Assembly: GCA_009786625.1 (NCBI GenBank)
Contig: WQRT01000005.1
Coordinates: 16,962-22,312 of the forward strand
Length of the DNA: 5,351 bases
Source of the DNA: Treponema sp.
GTDB lineage: Bacteria > Spirochaetota > Spirochaetia > Treponematales > Breznakiellaceae
Reading direction: 5' to 3'
Positions 1 through 5,351 of the stretch are shown here, one piece after another. A program made the translations under genes and the position numbers. A model generated the notes under the pieces. That model was given only the letters and a program-made list of their open reading frames with translations. It had not been told where the DNA came from and ran no database searches. Position 1 is the first letter of the stretch. Each line of letters begins with the position of its first letter.

Positions 1-707
1 GAACCGCGGAACGGAATCTCAAGTATCTGCCCAACCGTTACGTGCACTACACGCGAAAAAATTACCTCGGTGTTTTGAGCCGTTACCGCCTGAGCCGGAA
101 GATCGCGCCTTAAAGGCGTAAAAGCGGGAGGAGGCGGCGCAGGTTCGTCTACAGTTCCATCCGAGGTTTCGTCAAGTGTTTGAACGGGTAATGCTTCATC
201 AGGTAATATCTCTCCTGATATTTCAACAAGAGGAACCGGCGTACTCTGCACTGGCGCGGGCGTTGCGGCCGCAGGTGCAGGTGTTGCTGGTACAGGTGTT
301 GCTGCCGGAGCGGGTATAGGCGCGGCGGGTACAGGTACAGGTGTTACAGCAGCGGCAGGTGTTGCAGGTACAACCGCGGCGGCCGATGTTTCGTCAACTG
401 CCGCAACAGGCGCAGACGGTGTTTCGATAACAGGCTGTTCTTCAGGAATTATCTGAGCGCTTTGTGTATCAACTAATTCAGTTTCTTCATCAATTGAAAT
501 TTCATTTAACTCATCATCGGATATTATTAATTCACCGCTCACGATTCCTGATTCTTCGCTAACAAGTTCCTCATCAATTAAATCAGGTTCATCATGAGTC
601 ACGGCTTCTCTATTATTAATCTCTGGTTCCTCAACAAGATCAGGAGATCCGGCGCAGGAAAAAAATAAAAAAAATGCCGCGAAGAAAACAGGAAAAATAT
701 TTTTCAC
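1..707 (-). CDS. Acidic, Pro/Ala-rich lipoprotein (partial, C-terminus beyond left edge)
   Basis: This reading frame is open from a GTG at 707-705 to the left edge, giving 235 codons without a stop. The N-terminus is MKNIFPVFFAAFFLFFSC, a short charged start, a very Phe-rich hydrophobic core and a lipobox-like FFSC with Cys18. This points to an exported, lipid-anchored protein of the relaxed spirochaete type. Residues about 22-95 are strongly acidic (many Glu/Asp, few Lys/Arg). Residues about 96-157 are a low-complexity Pro/Ala/Val/Thr stretch, and a second proline cluster lies near 189-196. A more ordered segment begins around 200 and ends at the window edge with VTVGQILEIPFRG. The GTG start is supported by a GGAG eight bases upstream and by a GTGA overlap with the stop of the preceding gene, which implies translational coupling. 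The low-complexity part looks like a spacer carrying a distal domain away from the membrane. That domain is not visible here, so no function is assigned. Confidence 0.85.
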   Translation of the reverse strand, partial: MKNIFPVFFAAFFLFFSCAGSPDLVEEPEINNREAVTHDEPDLIDEELVSEESGIVSGELIISDDELNEISIDEETELVDTQSAQIIPEEQPVIETPSAPVAAVDETSAAAVVPATPAAAVTPVPVPAAPIPAPAATPVPATPAPAAATPAPVQSTPVPLVEISGEILPDEALPVQTLDETSDGTVDEPAPPPPAFTPLRRDLPAQAVTAQNTEVIFSRVVHVTVGQILEIPFRG

Positions 708-1093
708 GGGATCCGCTCCAGAAACTCATCTATCACGGCTTCAATTTTTTCCCGCCACGGCTCTTCGCCGTTCACAAGCGGATCCTGCCAAAAAACTGAT
801 GCGTCTTCTTCTGTCCAGACAGACCGCCGGTTCCTTTCCAGAAGCACTCCAGGTAAATAATCCGGTTCGTCAGGAATAAAAATTTCATCAGGAGAAATAC
901 GGGAGAAAACCTTCGTCTGCTCCATTTTAGAATTATCGTCCTTTACGGAAAAATTCATGGATGCAATTACTGAAATGGTTAAGGCAATTGAAAACAGTGC
1001 GGTGCTTGCGATAACAAAAATATTTCTCTGTTCAGATGTCAGATTTACAAACCAATTTTGAAAAAAATGGATGACTTGATCCCAGATTCTCAT
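704..1093 (-). CDS. Small single-pass membrane protein, function unknown
   Basis: I do not recognise a family. From the chosen start (MRIWDQV...) it is 129 residues: a short amphipathic, aromatic-rich N-terminal segment ending in LTSEQRN, one hydrophobic transmembrane segment (about residues 24-46, roughly FVIASTALFSIALTISVIAS), then an acidic tail of about 80 residues rich in Trp, Pro and Glu. A signal anchor with the tail outside the cytoplasm is likely. An in-frame ATG at 1120-1118 would add nine residues (MLFYGRLEP), but it lacks a Shine-Dalgarno and lies only two bases after a TACAAT that may be the -10 box, so the downstream ATG at 1093-1091 is preferred. The stop (706-704) overlaps the GTG of the lipoprotein gene. 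The two are therefore probably co-expressed and may act together at the envelope. Confidence 0.75.
   Translation of the reverse strand: MRIWDQVIHFFQNWFVNLTSEQRNIFVIASTALFSIALTISVIASMNFSVKDDNSKMEQTKVFSRISPDEIFIPDEPDYLPGVLLERNRRSVWTEEDASVFWQDPLVNGEEPWREKIEAVIDEFLERIP
716..719 (-). promoter_or_regulatory. Ribosome binding site for the GTG-started lipoprotein
   Basis: On the minus strand GGAG lies eight bases before the GTG at 707-705, inside the last codons of the upstream gene. It decides in favour of the GTG start, because the lipoprotein frame has no ATG near the signal peptide. Confidence 0.6.
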
Positions 1094-1122
1094 TGGCTCA
1101 AGTCTACCATAAAACAGCATTA

Positions 1123-1154
1123 ATTGTAACTATTGCGCCCAAATATTTTGACAA
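1123..1154 (-). promoter_or_regulatory. Possible leftward promoter for the membrane protein/lipoprotein pair
   Basis: On the minus strand TACAAT (1128-1123) matches five of six bases of the -10 consensus. A TTGTCA (1154-1149) lies 20 bases upstream, which is longer than the usual spacer and overlaps the -35 of the rightward promoter. Transcription from here would start near 1116, inside the first candidate ATG, which favours the start at 1093. The call is tentative because of the spacer length. Confidence 0.2.
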
Positions 1155-1176
1155 ATGAATATTTCTACTATATATT
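1148..1176 (+). promoter_or_regulatory. Strong sigma-70-type promoter of the PPC-repeat gene
   Basis: A perfect -35 box TTGACA (1148-1153), an exact 17-base spacer and TATATT (1171-1176, five of six to TATAAT) sit in an AT-rich intergenic stretch. Transcription should begin near 1183, leaving a leader of about 64 bases before the ATG at 1247. It is the best promoter in the window and implies good expression under the housekeeping sigma factor. Confidence 0.8.
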
Positions 1177-1235
1177 AATACATGGATGTAAAATATTTTT
1201 AGCGAAAAAAGGGAATATATAAAAATAACCTTTCC

Positions 1236-1242
1236 AGGGAGA
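1236..1242 (+). promoter_or_regulatory. Ribosome binding site of the PPC-repeat gene
   Basis: AGGGAGA ends four bases before the ATG at 1247, with its GGGAG core five bases away. It is a strong Shine-Dalgarno and fixes the start. Confidence 0.75.
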
Positions 1243-1246
1243 AATT

Positions 1247-2656
1247 ATGTTTAAGAAGATAATTGTTATAACCATAACTCTTGCGGCATGCCTTACGATG
1301 ACTGCGTTTGCGCAGCAGGAACTGCGTATCGGTACTACAGTAAACGAGTTTCTCAACCCGGGAGGAGAATTTAACTACATGATCAGACCTGCAAACAGCG
1401 GTATTCTTACTGTTGAAACGTCAGGCAGCCTCGACACCAGAATGTGGGCGCTTAATTCCAGCAGGGTGGAATTAGCCAATGATGATGACAGCGGGCAGGG
1501 TTATAACGCAAGAATCGACCTTAATGTAAGAGCAAACGAAACATATTACTTCAGAGTAAGAGGTTACAGCGACAGCCAAACAGGGAATTTTTCCATATCG
1601 GCGAATCAGGCATCAATAACTGAACTGCGTGTTGGTTCACCGGCTTCCGAATACATGAATCAGGGATCAGGATTTTTTTATATGGTAAGACCTGCCGGAA
1701 GCGGAACCCTTGTTGTTGAAACATCGAGCAGCCTCGACACCAGAATGTGGGCATATAATTCTAACATGGTAGAAATAGCCGATGATGATGACGGCGGAGA
1801 GGGTTTGAACGCAAAAATCACCACTAATGTATCTGCCGGTCAGACATATTACTTCAGAGTAAGAGGTTACAACAGCAACCAAACAGGGAATTTTACAATT
1901 TCTGCTTCAATGGCCGGCGCTGCTGCGAATATAGAACTGCGGGTTGGGTCATCTCTTTCTAATACATTAAATCCGGGCGCCAGTTTTACCTACATGGTAA
2001 GATCGGCAAACAACGGAACGCTTACTGTAGAAACATCAGGCAGCACTGATACATACATGAATGCATTTGATTCCAACATGCAGGAAATTGCCAGCGATGA
2101 TGACGGCGGACAGGGGTATAATGCTAGAATCACGGTTAGCGCGAGAGCAAACGATGTTTATTATTTCCGGGTGTCAGGTTACAACAATTCAACCAGCGGC
2201 TCATTCACAGTTTCCGCGGTTATGACCGGCATTACTCCTCCTGCGCCAGCCCCTGCGCCCGCACCACCTCCAGCGCCGGCTCCAACACCCGCACCACCTC
2301 CACCTCCTGCGCCGGCTCCTACGCCTGTAGTGAACCCAGTCATCCCGCGGTCAACACAACTGCGGGTGGGATCTACTCTGTCGGAAAATATGAGCCCCGG
2401 CGTAGAGTTCTTATATGCTGTAAGGCCTTTAAGCAGCGGGGAATTAATTGTAGAAACATCTGGCAGCGTTGATACTATTATGTGGGCATATAACGCCGGT
2501 ATGGAATTAATGGAAGAAGATGATGACAGCGGAGATAATTTAAACGCAAGGATCCTGCTTTATGTCAGAGCCGAAGAAACCTATTATTTCAAAGTCAGGA
2601 GTTACGGAAACAATGAAAGCGGCAGGTTTGCAATCTCGGCGAACTGGCAGTACTGA
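1247..2656 (+). CDS. Exported protein with four PPC-like beta-domain repeats
   Basis: The 469-residue product begins with a signal peptide (MFKKIIVITITLAACLTMTAFA, probable cleavage after Ala22 before QQ). It contains four similar domains starting at residues 25, 126, 230 and 371, each about 95-100 residues. Each runs E/QLR(I/V)G, then F.YM(or AV)R, an L.VETSGS.DT strand, an Asp-rich turn (NDDDSG, DDDDGG, SDDDGG, EDDDSG), NA(R/K)I, YYF(R/K)V..Y and G.F.(I/V)SA. This is the pattern of bacterial pre-peptidase C-terminal (PPC) domains, small beta-sandwiches found in secreted proteins and thought to aid secretion or binding. No protease or other catalytic domain is present, so the protein consists only of these modules. 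A Pro/Ala hinge (about 331-364) separates repeat 4. The Asp-rich turns could bind calcium (inference). LAAC at 12-15 also resembles a lipobox, so lipid anchoring is possible. The gene has its own strong promoter. Its cellular role is unknown; surface or periplasmic binding is a guess. Confidence 0.9.
   Translation: MFKKIIVITITLAACLTMTAFAQQELRIGTTVNEFLNPGGEFNYMIRPANSGILTVETSGSLDTRMWALNSSRVELANDDDSGQGYNARIDLNVRANETYYFRVRGYSDSQTGNFSISANQASITELRVGSPASEYMNQGSGFFYMVRPAGSGTLVVETSSSLDTRMWAYNSNMVEIADDDDGGEGLNAKITTNVSAGQTYYFRVRGYNSNQTGNFTISASMAGAAANIELRVGSSLSNTLNPGASFTYMVRSANNGTLTVETSGSTDTYMNAFDSNMQEIASDDDGGQGYNARITVSARANDVYYFRVSGYNNSTSGSFTVSAVMTGITPPAPAPAPAPPPAPAPTPAPPPPPAPAPTPVVNPVIPRSTQLRVGSTLSENMSPGVEFLYAVRPLSSGELIVETSGSVDTIMWAYNAGMELMEEDDDSGDNLNARILLYVRAEETYYFKVRSYGNNESGRFAISANWQY
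1319..2653 (+). repeat. Four-fold intragenic repeat encoding PPC-like domains
   Basis: The repeat units begin at 1319, 1622, 1934 and 2357, each opening with a variant of (g/c)aactgcg encoding E/Q-L-R. Units 1 and 2 are offset by exactly 303 bases and share perfect blocks: 25 bases at 1425-1449/1728-1752, 28 bases at 1541-1568/1844-1871 and 16 bases at 1576-1591/1879-1894. Units 3 and 4 keep the protein pattern but have diverged in DNA. Units 1 and 2 therefore arose by the latest duplication, or are being homogenised by recombination. Confidence 0.85.
2237..2338 (+). repeat. Proline/alanine-rich hinge with short direct repeats
   Basis: This segment encodes a run of Pro-Ala-Pro-Thr units between PPC-like domains 3 and 4. 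At the DNA level a 15-base block starting cccgcacc occurs at 2258-2272 and again at 2288-2302, and gcgccggctcc occurs at 2273-2283 and 2309-2319. It is an extended flexible or stiff spacer in the protein and a likely site of length variation between strains. Confidence 0.75.
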
Positions 2657-2709
2657 ATTCCCGATTCTGTAGAACTTGCTTTTTATCCGTTTCTCTGTTA
2701 ATGTGAACT

Positions 2710-2880
2710 ATGCACATTGAATTAAATTCACGGGGAAACGGCGCCTGCCCGTTTTGCTCAATATCCGGCAACTGCCAAATACAGGAAACCTTAAGGCAAA
2801 CACTCGACGTATTTACAAGCGAAGAAAACCAGATGGAAATTGTGATATACTCCTGCCCGAGGTTTGAAGAAAAACAGTAA
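2710..2880 (+). CDS. Small four-cysteine protein upstream of prfA, function unknown
   Basis: This is a 56-residue frame, ATG 2710 to TAA 2878-2880. Cysteines are at 13, 16, 22 and 49, in the order CPFC, GNC and SCPRF. A C-x2-C followed by two more cysteines is typical of a structural zinc site or a small Fe-S site. The middle (about 23-46) alternates charged and hydrophobic residues and could form a helix and a strand (MEIVIY). There is no signal peptide, so it should be cytoplasmic. An in-frame TGA at 2704 fixes the 5' limit; the Shine-Dalgarno before the ATG is poor, which is the main weakness of the call. The stop lies 11 bases before prfA, in the same direction, so it is probably the first gene of the prfA operon. 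I do not recognise a family. The clustered cysteines, the CP motifs and the tight fit to prfA argue against chance. Confidence 0.65.
   Translation: MHIELNSRGNGACPFCSISGNCQIQETLRQTLDVFTSEENQMEIVIYSCPRFEEKQ
2843..2851 (+). promoter_or_regulatory. Possible extended -10 promoter just before prfA
   Basis: TGATATACT contains a TGn extension and a TATACT -10 box (2846-2851). No good -35 lies 17 bases upstream, which extended -10 promoters tolerate. Transcription would begin near 2858, about 34 bases before the prfA ATG and inside the small Cys4 gene. It could give prfA-prmC expression independent of the first gene. This is a motif match only. Confidence 0.3.
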
Positions 2881-2891
2881 AAGGCCGTAAA

Positions 2892-3971
2892 ATGAATGAA
2901 CGTTTAACATCCCTGCTTAAACGGTACGATGAACTGAGTTTGATTATTCAGGATCCTCTGCTTGTAAAAGATCAAAACCGTTACCGCGAGGCAATGAAGG
3001 AACACTCACACCTAAGTGAAATCGCGGAACTAAGCAATATAGTCGAGGAATTGGAAAAACAAACATCAGAAACGAAAACGCTTGTTCAGGAAGAAAAAGA
3101 TCAGGAGATGAAGGAACTCGCCCGCGAGGAGCTAAAGGAGCTTGAAAATAAACTTGTTTCAAACAGAGAAAGCCTAAGACTCCTTTTAATCCCTAAAGAT
3201 CCTCTGGACGAAAAAAATATCATCATGGAAATACGCGCCGGGACAGGCGGCGAGGAAGCGGCGCTTTTCGCATCGGATCTTTACCGTATGTACTGGCGCT
3301 TCGCCGAAACAAAAGGCTGGAAGTTTGAGATAATGAACTCCAACGATACGGAACTCGGCGGAATAAAGGAAATTGTTTTTTCTATAAGCGGAAATAATGT
3401 ATATGAAAACCTCAGGTATGAGTCCGGGGTGCACAGGGTACAAAGAGTACCTGAAACCGAAGCCTCGGGCAGGATTCACACATCAGCAGTAACAGTCGCT
3501 GTACTTCCCGAAGCCGACGAAACTGAAATCGATATAAAACAGGAAGATTTAAGAATAGACGTAATGCGCGCGGGCGGCCCGGGCGGGCAATGCGTTAACA
3601 CGACCGATTCCGCTGTGCGCATAACGCATCTGCCTTCCGGGATAACAGTTCATTGCCAGGACGAAAAAAGCCAAATTAAAAATAAGGCTAAAGCCATGCG
3701 AATATTGCGCGCGCGCATTTATGAAATGGAAGAAGCGAAAGCCGCGGCGCAAAGAGCCGAAGCCAGAAAAAATCAGGTAGGTTCAGGCGATCGTTCTCAG
3801 AGAATCAGGACATACAATTTTCCGCAGAACCGGCTTACGGATCACCGCATTAATCTTACCCTTTACAAACTTGACATTATTATGCAGGGAGAAGCCGCGG
3901 AACTATTCGACACTTTGAAATTATCCGCAAAAGAAGAATTGTTACAAAGCAGTATGTCGGAAGCCTCATAA
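2892..3971 (+). CDS. prfA: Peptide chain release factor 1 (RF1)
   Basis: RF1 recognises the stop codons UAA and UAG in the ribosomal A site and triggers hydrolysis of peptidyl-tRNA. The 359-residue length is that of the family (about 360). The helical N-terminal domain spans about 1-105, followed by the conserved GTGGEEA (117-123). The codon-recognition tripeptide is PET at 187-189, inside [15 protein letters not shown]. This is the PxT form that marks RF1 rather than RF2, which has SPF. The catalytic GGQ is at 231-233 in [14 protein letters not shown], and Gln233 is the expected methylation target of PrmC. The C-terminal signature [16 protein letters not shown] (297-312) and [13 protein letters not shown] (316-328) are intact. 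AAGG (2881-2884) precedes the ATG by seven bases. The gene follows the small Cys4 gene by 11 bases and precedes prmC by 3, so it sits in an operon. Nothing suggests loss of function. Confidence 0.98.
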   Translation: MNERLTSLLKRYDELSLIIQDPLLVKDQNRYREAMKEHSHLSEIAELSNIVEELEKQTSETKTLVQEEKDQEMKELAREELKELENKLVSNRESLRLLLIPKDPLDEKNIIMEIRAGTGGEEAALFASDLYRMYWRFAETKGWKFEIMNSNDTELGGIKEIVFSISGNNVYENLRYESGVHRVQRVPETEASGRIHTSAVTVAVLPEADETEIDIKQEDLRIDVMRAGGPGGQCVNTTDSAVRITHLPSGITVHCQDEKSQIKNKAKAMRILRARIYEMEEAKAAAQRAEARKNQVGSGDRSQRIRTYNFPQNRLTDHRINLTLYKLDIIMQGEAAELFDTLKLSAKEELLQSSMSEAS

Positions 3972-3974
3972 AAA

Positions 3975-4940
3975 ATGATAATCCGCGAAGCGCTTGCGCA
4001 GGGAAGCGCCGATTTAAAATACGCCGGTATAGAAACGCCGGGTCTTGACGCTTCTCTTCTGCTGGCTCATGTGTTAAATACCACACGAGCGGCTTTAACC
4101 GCCCGCGCGACAGAGCAGTTATCAGAAAAAACCTGCGCCGCTTTTTGCGAACTTATAGAAAGAAGAGCCGGCGGTGAATGTACAGCGTATATCACGGGTA
4201 AAAAAGAATTCCGCGGACTGGATTTTTTGGTAAACAAATCAGTTCTGGTACCAAGACCAGACACCGAAACATTAGTCGAGGCTGCTCTGGAAGTGTTATC
4301 AAAAATAAATAACGCAGAGGCACAGAGACACAAAGAAATCAACAACCCCGGCGCAAGCAGCGAAGTATTAAACCTTTCGGCACGAATAAAAGTTTTAGAT
4401 TTATGCACAGGATCTGGCGCAATTGCTATTGCAATAAAAAAAGAGATACCGATTTTGGAAATATACGCTGCGGATATATCAATAAAGGCTTTAGAGACAG
4501 CTAAAGAAAACGCTTCGCGTCTTTTACCGAATGGAAAAATAGATTTTTATCACGGAGATCTATTTGACGCGTTAAAAAATCCATTTCTTTCTTCTCCGCT
4601 TATTCATAATGTTTCAGTGCCTGTATCTGAGATTTTTTCTCTTATAGTATCAAACCCGCCTTACATTCCTTCCGGGGAAATATCATCCTTACCAGCCGAA
4701 GTACAAAACGAACCGCGTACCGCGCTTGACGGCGGAGAAAATGGACTTGATATAATAAAACGAATAATAGAAAACGCGCCGCAGTACCTTGAAAAGGACG
4801 GCGTTCTGTTATTGGAAGCCGATCCCCGGCAGATGAAAGATATATCAAATTTACTTGAAAAACATGGATATGATAATATACAATTATTCAACGACCTTTC
4901 CGGGTCTCAAAGGGTAATTGGTGGCAGATATAAAAAATAA
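3975..4940 (+). CDS. prmC: Release factor glutamine N5-methyltransferase (PrmC/HemK) with two insertions
   Basis: PrmC transfers a methyl group from S-adenosylmethionine to the GGQ glutamine of release factors, raising termination efficiency. The small helical N-terminal domain spans about 1-72, followed by the family signature YITGKKEF and VLVPRPDTETLVE (about 72-102). The SAM-binding loop is VLDLCTGSGAIAIAI (140-154). The catalytic NPPY is at 227-230 in IVSNPPYIPSGEI, and the end motif is GGRY near the C-terminus. At 321 residues it is longer than E. coli PrmC (277). Most of the excess lies in two places: about 25 residues at 111-138, between the N-terminal linker and the SAM loop, and about 16 residues at 201-222, just before NPPY. 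All key motifs are intact and in frame, so the enzyme should be active. Its start lies three bases after prfA, with a weak GGAAG upstream. The neighbouring prfA supports PrmC rather than the ribosomal-protein methyltransferase PrmB. Confidence 0.96.
   Translation: MIIREALAQGSADLKYAGIETPGLDASLLLAHVLNTTRAALTARATEQLSEKTCAAFCELIERRAGGECTAYITGKKEFRGLDFLVNKSVLVPRPDTETLVEAALEVLSKINNAEAQRHKEINNPGASSEVLNLSARIKVLDLCTGSGAIAIAIKKEIPILEIYAADISIKALETAKENASRLLPNGKIDFYHGDLFDALKNPFLSSPLIHNVSVPVSEIFSLIVSNPPYIPSGEISSLPAEVQNEPRTALDGGENGLDIIKRIIENAPQYLEKDGVLLLEADPRQMKDISNLLEKHGYDNIQLFNDLSGSQRVIGGRYKK
4312..4340 (+). repeat. In-frame dispersed-type repeat within prmC (8-bp period)
   Basis: Three degenerate 8-base units, GCAGAGGC, ACAGAGAC and ACAAAGAA, lie at 4314-4337 and encode AEAQRHKE. 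Three units make 24 bases, so the frame is kept. From memory, GCAGAGGCRCAGAGAC-type sequences are scattered in many bacterial genomes, often between or inside genes. The segment falls in a region absent from E. coli PrmC, which suggests a repeat element captured in the coding sequence. Confidence 0.5.
4909..4914 (+). promoter_or_regulatory. Ribosome binding site of the CapA-like lipoprotein, inside prmC
   Basis: AAAGGG lies six bases before the GTG at 4921 and is embedded in the last codons of prmC. It supports a start inside prmC, hence coupled translation. A TTG directly before the GTG is in frame and could also serve. Confidence 0.65.
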
Positions 4941-5351
4941 AATAATAATATCAATTGTAATATTGCCGTTGTTTTCAAGCTGCCTGCTTACAACAGTCAT
5001 GGAGCAAAGACATGATCCGTACAGCGATGTCAGGATTGAAGAAGAAACCCGTATAGACCGGCGTGATGACGAAAGCCGAAGCGCCGCTTTAGAAAGCGAA
5101 AACTTAATTTCAATTGATGACAGCGAAGATACCATTGAAACGCAGGAGACCGCGCCTGAAATGCCGCGCAGATATTCGCTTACTATGGCGGCGGCGGGCG
5201 ATAATCTGTTTCACATAACATTAATAAACTCGTCGCTGGTAAACGGCGAATATAATTTTTTCCCGATCTATTCGCGCGTAAGGGAAATTATAAGAGGCGC
5301 GGATATCGCTTTTATAAATCAGGAAACAGTAATGGCAGGAGAGAGTTTCGG
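4921..5351 (+). CDS. CapA-family (PGA_cap-like) lipoprotein (partial, N-terminal 143 residues)
   Basis: The GTG-started frame overlaps the end of prmC by 20 bases and stays open to the right edge. The leader MADIKNKIIISIVILPLFSSC ends in a lipobox-like FSSC (Cys21), so the protein should be lipid-anchored. Residues about 28-82 are a charged, mostly acidic linker. From residue 86 the sequence SLTMAAAGDNLFH, then FFPIYSRVREIIRGADIAFINQET, follows the start of the CapA/PgsA family (a calcineurin-like metallophosphoesterase fold). Asp94 of GDN, His98, and Asn133 with Glu135 of NQET fall where metal-site and signature residues of that family lie. Family members are linked to poly-gamma-glutamate capsule synthesis or export, but many have no known substrate, and no pgsB/pgsC partner is visible here. 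The Shine-Dalgarno AAAGGG six bases upstream supports the GTG. Co-transcription with prfA-prmC is likely. The C-terminal half is outside the window. Confidence 0.82.
   Translation, partial: MADIKNKIIISIVILPLFSSCLLTTVMEQRHDPYSDVRIEEETRIDRRDDESRSAALESENLISIDDSEDTIETQETAPEMPRRYSLTMAAAGDNLFHITLINSSLVNGEYNFFPIYSRVREIIRGADIAFINQETVMAGESF

Noticed and set aside
230..422. Pro/Ala-rich stretch of the lipoprotein as a TonB-like periplasmic spanner
   Set aside because: TonB has an N-terminal membrane anchor and Pro-Lys/Pro-Glu repeats. This protein has a lipobox leader and Pro-Ala-Val-Thr content, and no TonB C-terminal domain is visible.
1168..1356. Minus-strand frame of 62 residues across the divergent promoter and signal peptide region
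   Set aside because: It overlaps a strong rightward promoter and the start of the PPC-repeat gene, and its composition shows no protein-like pattern.
2657..2709. Possible terminator after the PPC-repeat gene
   Set aside because: The only inverted repeat before the T-run at 2680-2684 is TTCT-GT-AGAA, a 4-bp stem with a two-base loop that would not be stable. CAGTACTG at 2648-2655 is a palindrome but has no loop or T-tract.
3186..3479. Minus-strand frame of 97 residues inside prfA
   Set aside because: It is antisense to the highly conserved RF1 core and is explained by codon bias of prfA.
2892..3971. Release factor 2 instead of RF1
   Set aside because: The codon-recognition motif is PET (PxT class), not SPF, and there is no in-frame stop with programmed frameshift near the N-terminus.
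4067..4408. Minus-strand frame of 113 residues inside prmC containing SLCLCASAL
   Set aside because: The Cys/Leu motif is the reverse reading of the repeat at 4312-4340, and the frame is antisense to intact PrmC motifs.
4884..5135. Minus-strand open frame of 83 residues over the prmC end and the CapA-like gene
   Set aside because: It lies antisense to two well-supported genes, has Ser/Leu-rich content typical of a shadow frame, and shows no domain or ribosome site.

Overview
The window reads as a chromosomal segment of a spirochaete, most likely a Treponema relative. The evidence is indirect. Two exported proteins have short hydrophobic leaders ending in relaxed spirochaete-type lipoboxes (FFSC and FSSC). 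There are acidic and Pro/Ala-rich envelope proteins, base composition is moderate, and prfA-prmC form a tight pair. No rRNA or other decisive marker is present, so the genus is an inference.

Layout. The left part (1-1120) is transcribed leftward. A small single-pass membrane protein is followed by a GTG-started lipoprotein with a Pro/Ala-rich stretch, and the two genes overlap by four bases (GTGA). The lipoprotein runs off the left edge. An AT-rich divergent intergenic region (about 1121-1246) carries a near-consensus sigma-70 promoter pointing right. It drives a 469-residue exported protein built of four PPC-like beta-domain repeats, with a proline-rich hinge before the last one.

The right part (2710-5351) is a compact rightward cluster. 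A 56-residue four-cysteine protein, too short for ordinary ORF cut-offs, is followed after 11 bases by prfA (release factor 1). Three bases later comes prmC (the methyltransferase that modifies the GGQ glutamine of release factors). A CapA-like lipoprotein then starts inside the 3' end of prmC and runs off the right edge.

How the genes work together. prfA and prmC are an enzyme-substrate pair in translation termination. The CapA-like lipoprotein is probably co-transcribed with them, although its role is in the envelope. The other genes are envelope or secreted proteins with no clear shared pathway. PrmC carries two in-frame insertions compared with the E. coli protein, and one looks like a dispersed 8-bp-period repeat. 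I see no mobile element, CRISPR array, RNA gene or convincing terminator. The points most worth following are the small Cys4 protein, the PrmC insertions and the recently duplicated PPC repeats.
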